In this document: in pieces, positions 12,863 to 15,141 of the stretch
Numbering within the stretch: position 1 is the stretch's first letter
How the letters are laid out: each line of letters starts with the position of its first letter
NCBI GenBank assembly: GCA_009910795.1
Contig: VMEE01000058.1
Span: 1 to 15,141 of the forward strand
Direction of reading: 5' to 3'
Origin: Dehalobacter sp. CP
Lineage (GTDB): Bacteria; Bacillota_B; Desulfitobacteriia; Desulfitobacteriales; Syntrophobotulaceae
DNA length: 15,141 nucleotides
Notes under the pieces: model-generated
Told to the model about the DNA's origin: nothing
Database searches by the model: none
The model's input: the letters and a program-made list of their open reading frames with translations, nothing else
Translations under genes and position numbers: made by a program

Positions 12863-14977
12863 TTGTTAAAAAGTAAGATAGAGCATATATCGATAATATT
12901 TTTAATATTGTGCTTAGGACTGCTGATATTGAATTTATCATCTCCGACTGCAGAGGCCGCGGAGGGAGTCAGGCTGTTCATCAATAGCCGTGAGATATCT
13001 GCTGATCCGGCTCCGATGATCAGGGACTCTCGAACCATGGTACCATTGCGTTTGATTTCGGAAAATCTCGGAGCTGAAGTAGAGTGGTCCGAGACAGATA
13101 GAAGTGTAAAGGTATCAAAAGATGGGAGTACCGCATTGTTATGGATTGATAATAAACTATTTTGCTCCAGCGATAAAGAAAGCGTTTTCGGAATTAGTGA
13201 TACTGCACCATTGATATACAATGACAGAACATTTGTCCCGCTTAGATTAGTAGCTAATATTTTGGGTATATATGTCGATTGGGAAGCAGAAACAAGGACA
13301 GTATTCGTTGATTCAGAAAGATCGGCAGGATTCCTCGAAATCTATCAGACCACGATAAATAATATAAAAGAGAATCAGATCATTAGCGGGACGACTCTTC
13401 TGAGCGCCTATTCAAAAGAGGCGACAGAACTCGGTGCAAATGAGATAAGGTTCTATTTGTTTGAACCCCTTTCTGGCGAAGGGAAGGTCATCGCCAGAGG
13501 CAATGATATAAACGCGACATATACATGGAAACCTGATCCTTTGCTTCACGGCACCAAAGTCATAGCGGCCGCTTTTTATTCCGGACAAGGAGTCTTGCTT
13601 TCCGGTGGTGTAGTACCTGTAGTTATGAAAGTCACACCGATGGTCCGTCTGGTTGGTGTTGCTGAAGGTCAAAAAATAAACGGTACTGTTTCACTGAGTT
13701 TTGAAAGCAATATGGCCGTTGAATATGTTAAATATGAATTTGTTCAAGAGGGTAAAGTTTCGAAAACATTATCGAGTGAGACTGATCCATATGGGACATA
13801 TCTATGGACACCTCAATTGGGAGATAACGGGGTCGTATCTGTTCGGGCAATCGCTTATGATCATCAGGGCAATGCTTACGAAGGTTCCCCTGTGAGCTTG
13901 ACAGTGAATGTTCCCAGAGAAATGCAATTAAAAGGGATCACCTCTTCATATGCCGGTCAACAGCCTTTGACGCTTTGGGTATCTCGCAACTTTTTGGTAA
14001 GTTCTGTCGAATATATAATAAAGAATGTGCAAACAGGAATTGAAGAAAAAATACCAAATTCTTCTGGGCTTTTGAGTGCCTGGTGGTTCCCGGGACCTGA
14101 AAAAGCAGGAACATGGGATATGATAGCTCGAGTGACTGACACCTCCGGAAAGACTTACGATACCGGGGCCATTCGTTTTACATTGCCAAAAACTGCGCTT
14201 ATCAATCTGGCAGGCATTGGCCCAAAGGCTGTGTTGACAGGGGAGGTCAAGCTTAAGGCACAGTATAATACGCCTTTGAACAGAGTTGATTACTATTTGA
14301 TAAACAAAATAACTGGGCAGAAAGAAAGGATTGGCGGTGGCAATGATCCATCTATTGAATATTCCTGGATACCGCTGGAAAAACATAACGGAAGCTGGCT
14401 GATCCAGGCGACCGGCATTCAGAATAATGGCGCAGAAGTTAGCAGTCCAAGCCTAGAAATACAGGTATATACAGGAAAGCTTTATGGACCAGTGCCAATA
14501 ATCGAAAAGAGTAAATTTCAGGAGTTTGCCGCGGTAATGGCTGTGGAATCTAGAGAAAAAACCGGTATGTCTGCGGCTTTACAAACGGCCCAAGCAATTT
14601 TGGAGACAGGATGGGGCCAAAGCACACCGGTTGATAAGTATACAGGACAAATATCAAAAAACCTCTTTGGTATCAAAGGAAGCGGTCCTGCAGGTTCTGT
14701 TACTTCGAACACATGGGAGGAGTATAATGGGGTCTCTTACCGCATAGATGCTGAGTTCCGTGCATACAATGATCCCCAGGAAAGCTGGGCGGATCATAAG
14801 GACTTGCTATTGACCAGAGATAGGTACAGCCCTTTCAGAGAAGTTATGCACGACAGCACCCAGGGAGCCTGGGCTTTGCGGAGATGTGGCTACGCAACGG
14901 ATTCAAAATACCCGCTTAAGCTTATCGACATAATTAAACGTTATGGTTTGGAAGCACTTGATAATGCAAAAATTTAA
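12863..14977 (+). CDS. Exported protein: copper-amine-oxidase-N-type domain, four Ig-like repeats, C-terminal glucosaminidase
   Basis: About 704 residues from a TTG start. Residues 1-33 are a signal peptide (basic start, long hydrophobic run, cleavage near T-A-E-A-A). Residues about 36-152 are the stalk-like domain first named from copper amine oxidase, with the paired motifs RTMVPLRLISENLGAEVEW and RTFVPLRLVANILGIYVDW. Then come four divergent repeats of about 93 residues, each with a (V/I)xxVxY-like strand and most with a (Y/T)xWxP turn. Residues about 555-704 are a glucosaminidase (GH73/FlgJ type), with the probable catalytic Glu in QAILETGWGQS, then NLFGIKG, EEYNGV, FRAYNDPQESWADH and a Tyr-rich end. 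It should cut the GlcNAc-MurNAc backbone of peptidoglycan outside the cell, in growth, separation or flagellar/spore remodelling. No LPXTG or SLH anchor. Monocistronic as far as visible. Confidence 0.92.
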   Translation: MLKSKIEHISIIFLILCLGLLILNLSSPTAEAAEGVRLFINSREISADPAPMIRDSRTMVPLRLISENLGAEVEWSETDRSVKVSKDGSTALLWIDNKLFCSSDKESVFGISDTAPLIYNDRTFVPLRLVANILGIYVDWEAETRTVFVDSERSAGFLEIYQTTINNIKENQIISGTTLLSAYSKEATELGANEIRFYLFEPLSGEGKVIARGNDINATYTWKPDPLLHGTKVIAAAFYSGQGVLLSGGVVPVVMKVTPMVRLVGVAEGQKINGTVSLSFESNMAVEYVKYEFVQEGKVSKTLSSETDPYGTYLWTPQLGDNGVVSVRAIAYDHQGNAYEGSPVSLTVNVPREMQLKGITSSYAGQQPLTLWVSRNFLVSSVEYIIKNVQTGIEEKIPNSSGLLSAWWFPGPEKAGTWDMIARVTDTSGKTYDTGAIRFTLPKTALINLAGIGPKAVLTGEVKLKAQYNTPLNRVDYYLINKITGQKERIGGGNDPSIEYSWIPLEKHNGSWLIQATGIQNNGAEVSSPSLEIQVYTGKLYGPVPIIEKSKFQEFAAVMAVESREKTGMSAALQTAQAILETGWGQSTPVDKYTGQISKNLFGIKGSGPAGSVTSNTWEEYNGVSYRIDAEFRAYNDPQESWADHKDLLLTRDRYSPFREVMHDSTQGAWALRRCGYATDSKYPLKLIDIIKRYGLEALDNAKI
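13340..14490 (+). repeat. Four tandem Ig-like protein repeats in the glucosaminidase gene
   Basis: Four successive units of about 93 codons begin near codons 165, 262, 356 and 452 of the protein. Shared pattern: LxGI/LVGV at the start, a 'GxVxLxxxxxxxVxxVxY' core, a G-rich DP turn, Y-x-W-x-P, then 'G...I.A...D..G' and a final V strand. Identity between units is low, so this is an old domain duplication visible at protein level, not a DNA repeat. Such modules usually act as spacers or wall-binding parts. Confidence 0.6.
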
Positions 14978-15051
14978 AAAGTCTAAAAAAGAATACTGTC
15001 AGACTCCGTAAAGTTAAAATGAAAAACTAGCACAATGAAACGCAGCATAGC

Positions 15052-15141
15052 TTAAAATTCCGCAAGAAAGGTACTAAATGCTTTTCTACGGATTATAAAG
15101 AGTAAAATAAACAGGGCTAAAGCTTGCCCTATGACAATCCA
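15052..15141 (-). CDS. Possible C-terminal end of a membrane protein, cut by the right window edge
   Basis: On the - strand an open frame enters from the right edge and runs 29 codons to a TAA at 15052-15054. It reads as one hydrophobic helix (W-I-V-I-G-Q-A-L-A-L-F-I-L-L-F-I-I) followed by a basic turn (RRK) and a short polar tail, which is what the end of a polytopic membrane protein looks like. The fragment is too short for a family call and could be chance. It would converge on the glucosaminidase gene. Between the two genes (14978-15051) I see no convincing intrinsic terminator, only a weak AGTCT/AGACT pair with a long loop. Confidence 0.4.
   Translation of the reverse strand, partial: WIVIGQALALFILLFIIRRKAFSTFLAEF

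Noticed and set aside
14978..15051. Intrinsic terminator or insertion-sequence end after the glucosaminidase gene
   Set aside because: Only a 5-base AGTCT/AGACT pair with a 16-base loop is seen, without a proper T-run on the + strand, and there are no clear terminal inverted repeats or transposase remnants.
15112..15131. AGGGC/GCCCT inverted repeat as a - strand terminator at the right edge
   Set aside because: It is only 5 bp and lies inside a frame that reads as a membrane helix and continues to a stop further downstream.
1..15141. CRISPR array, tRNA or rRNA genes, prophage or integrase
   Set aside because: No regularly spaced direct repeats, cloverleaf-like segments, ribosomal RNA motifs or phage genes were seen; nearly all bases are taken up by the listed genes.

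Overview
The window looks like a chromosomal segment from an anaerobic, low- to mid-GC Bacillota, probably a member of the Clostridia. The signs are strong AGGAGG-type Shine-Dalgarno sites, GTG and TTG starts, a secreted protein with a copper-amine-oxidase-type N-terminal domain fused to a glucosaminidase, and a multisubunit anaerobic membrane oxidoreductase. I cannot name a genus from the sequence alone.

Layout. (1) 1-1353, + strand: the C-terminal three quarters of glmS, cut by the left edge, followed by a hairpin terminator that can serve both strands. (2) 1422-3880, - strand: a GntP-type permease followed by two translationally coupled, mutually similar half-size permeases. (3) 3936-11448, - strand: a tight six-gene cluster, in transcription order hyfB, hyfC, hyfE, hyfF, hyfG and a hyfH-hyfI fusion. 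It has a recognisable sigma-A-type promoter upstream and a hairpin directly at its end, just before the permease genes. (4) 11593-12756, - strand: a TraB/PrgY-family membrane protein. (5) 12863-14977, + strand and divergent from it: a large exported cell-wall glucosaminidase. (6) At the right edge, what may be the last 29 codons of a membrane protein on the - strand.

The centre of interest is region 3. Gene order and motifs match the hydrogenase-4/formate hydrogenlyase/complex I superfamily. However, the large subunit has lost all four cysteines that bind the NiFe site in group 4 hydrogenases: the N-terminal CxxC position reads S-x-x-E and the C-terminal CxxC position reads S-x-x-G. The protein also ends right after that motif, so there is no C-terminal peptide to cleave. 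Quinone/ion-path elements, two antiporter-like subunits and the Fe-S subunit ligands are retained. This is what the literature calls an energy-converting hydrogenase-related (Ehr) complex: a redox-linked ion pump whose electron donor or acceptor is not known. No formate dehydrogenase and no hydrogenase maturation gene lies in the window.

The working picture is an ion-translocating membrane complex (HyfB and HyfF as pump modules, HyfC as connecting subunit, HyfE as small membrane subunit, HyfG plus HyfHI as the peripheral arm). It is co-oriented with organic-acid-type and unknown-substrate permeases that may share its transcript by readthrough. A functional link between them is inference only.
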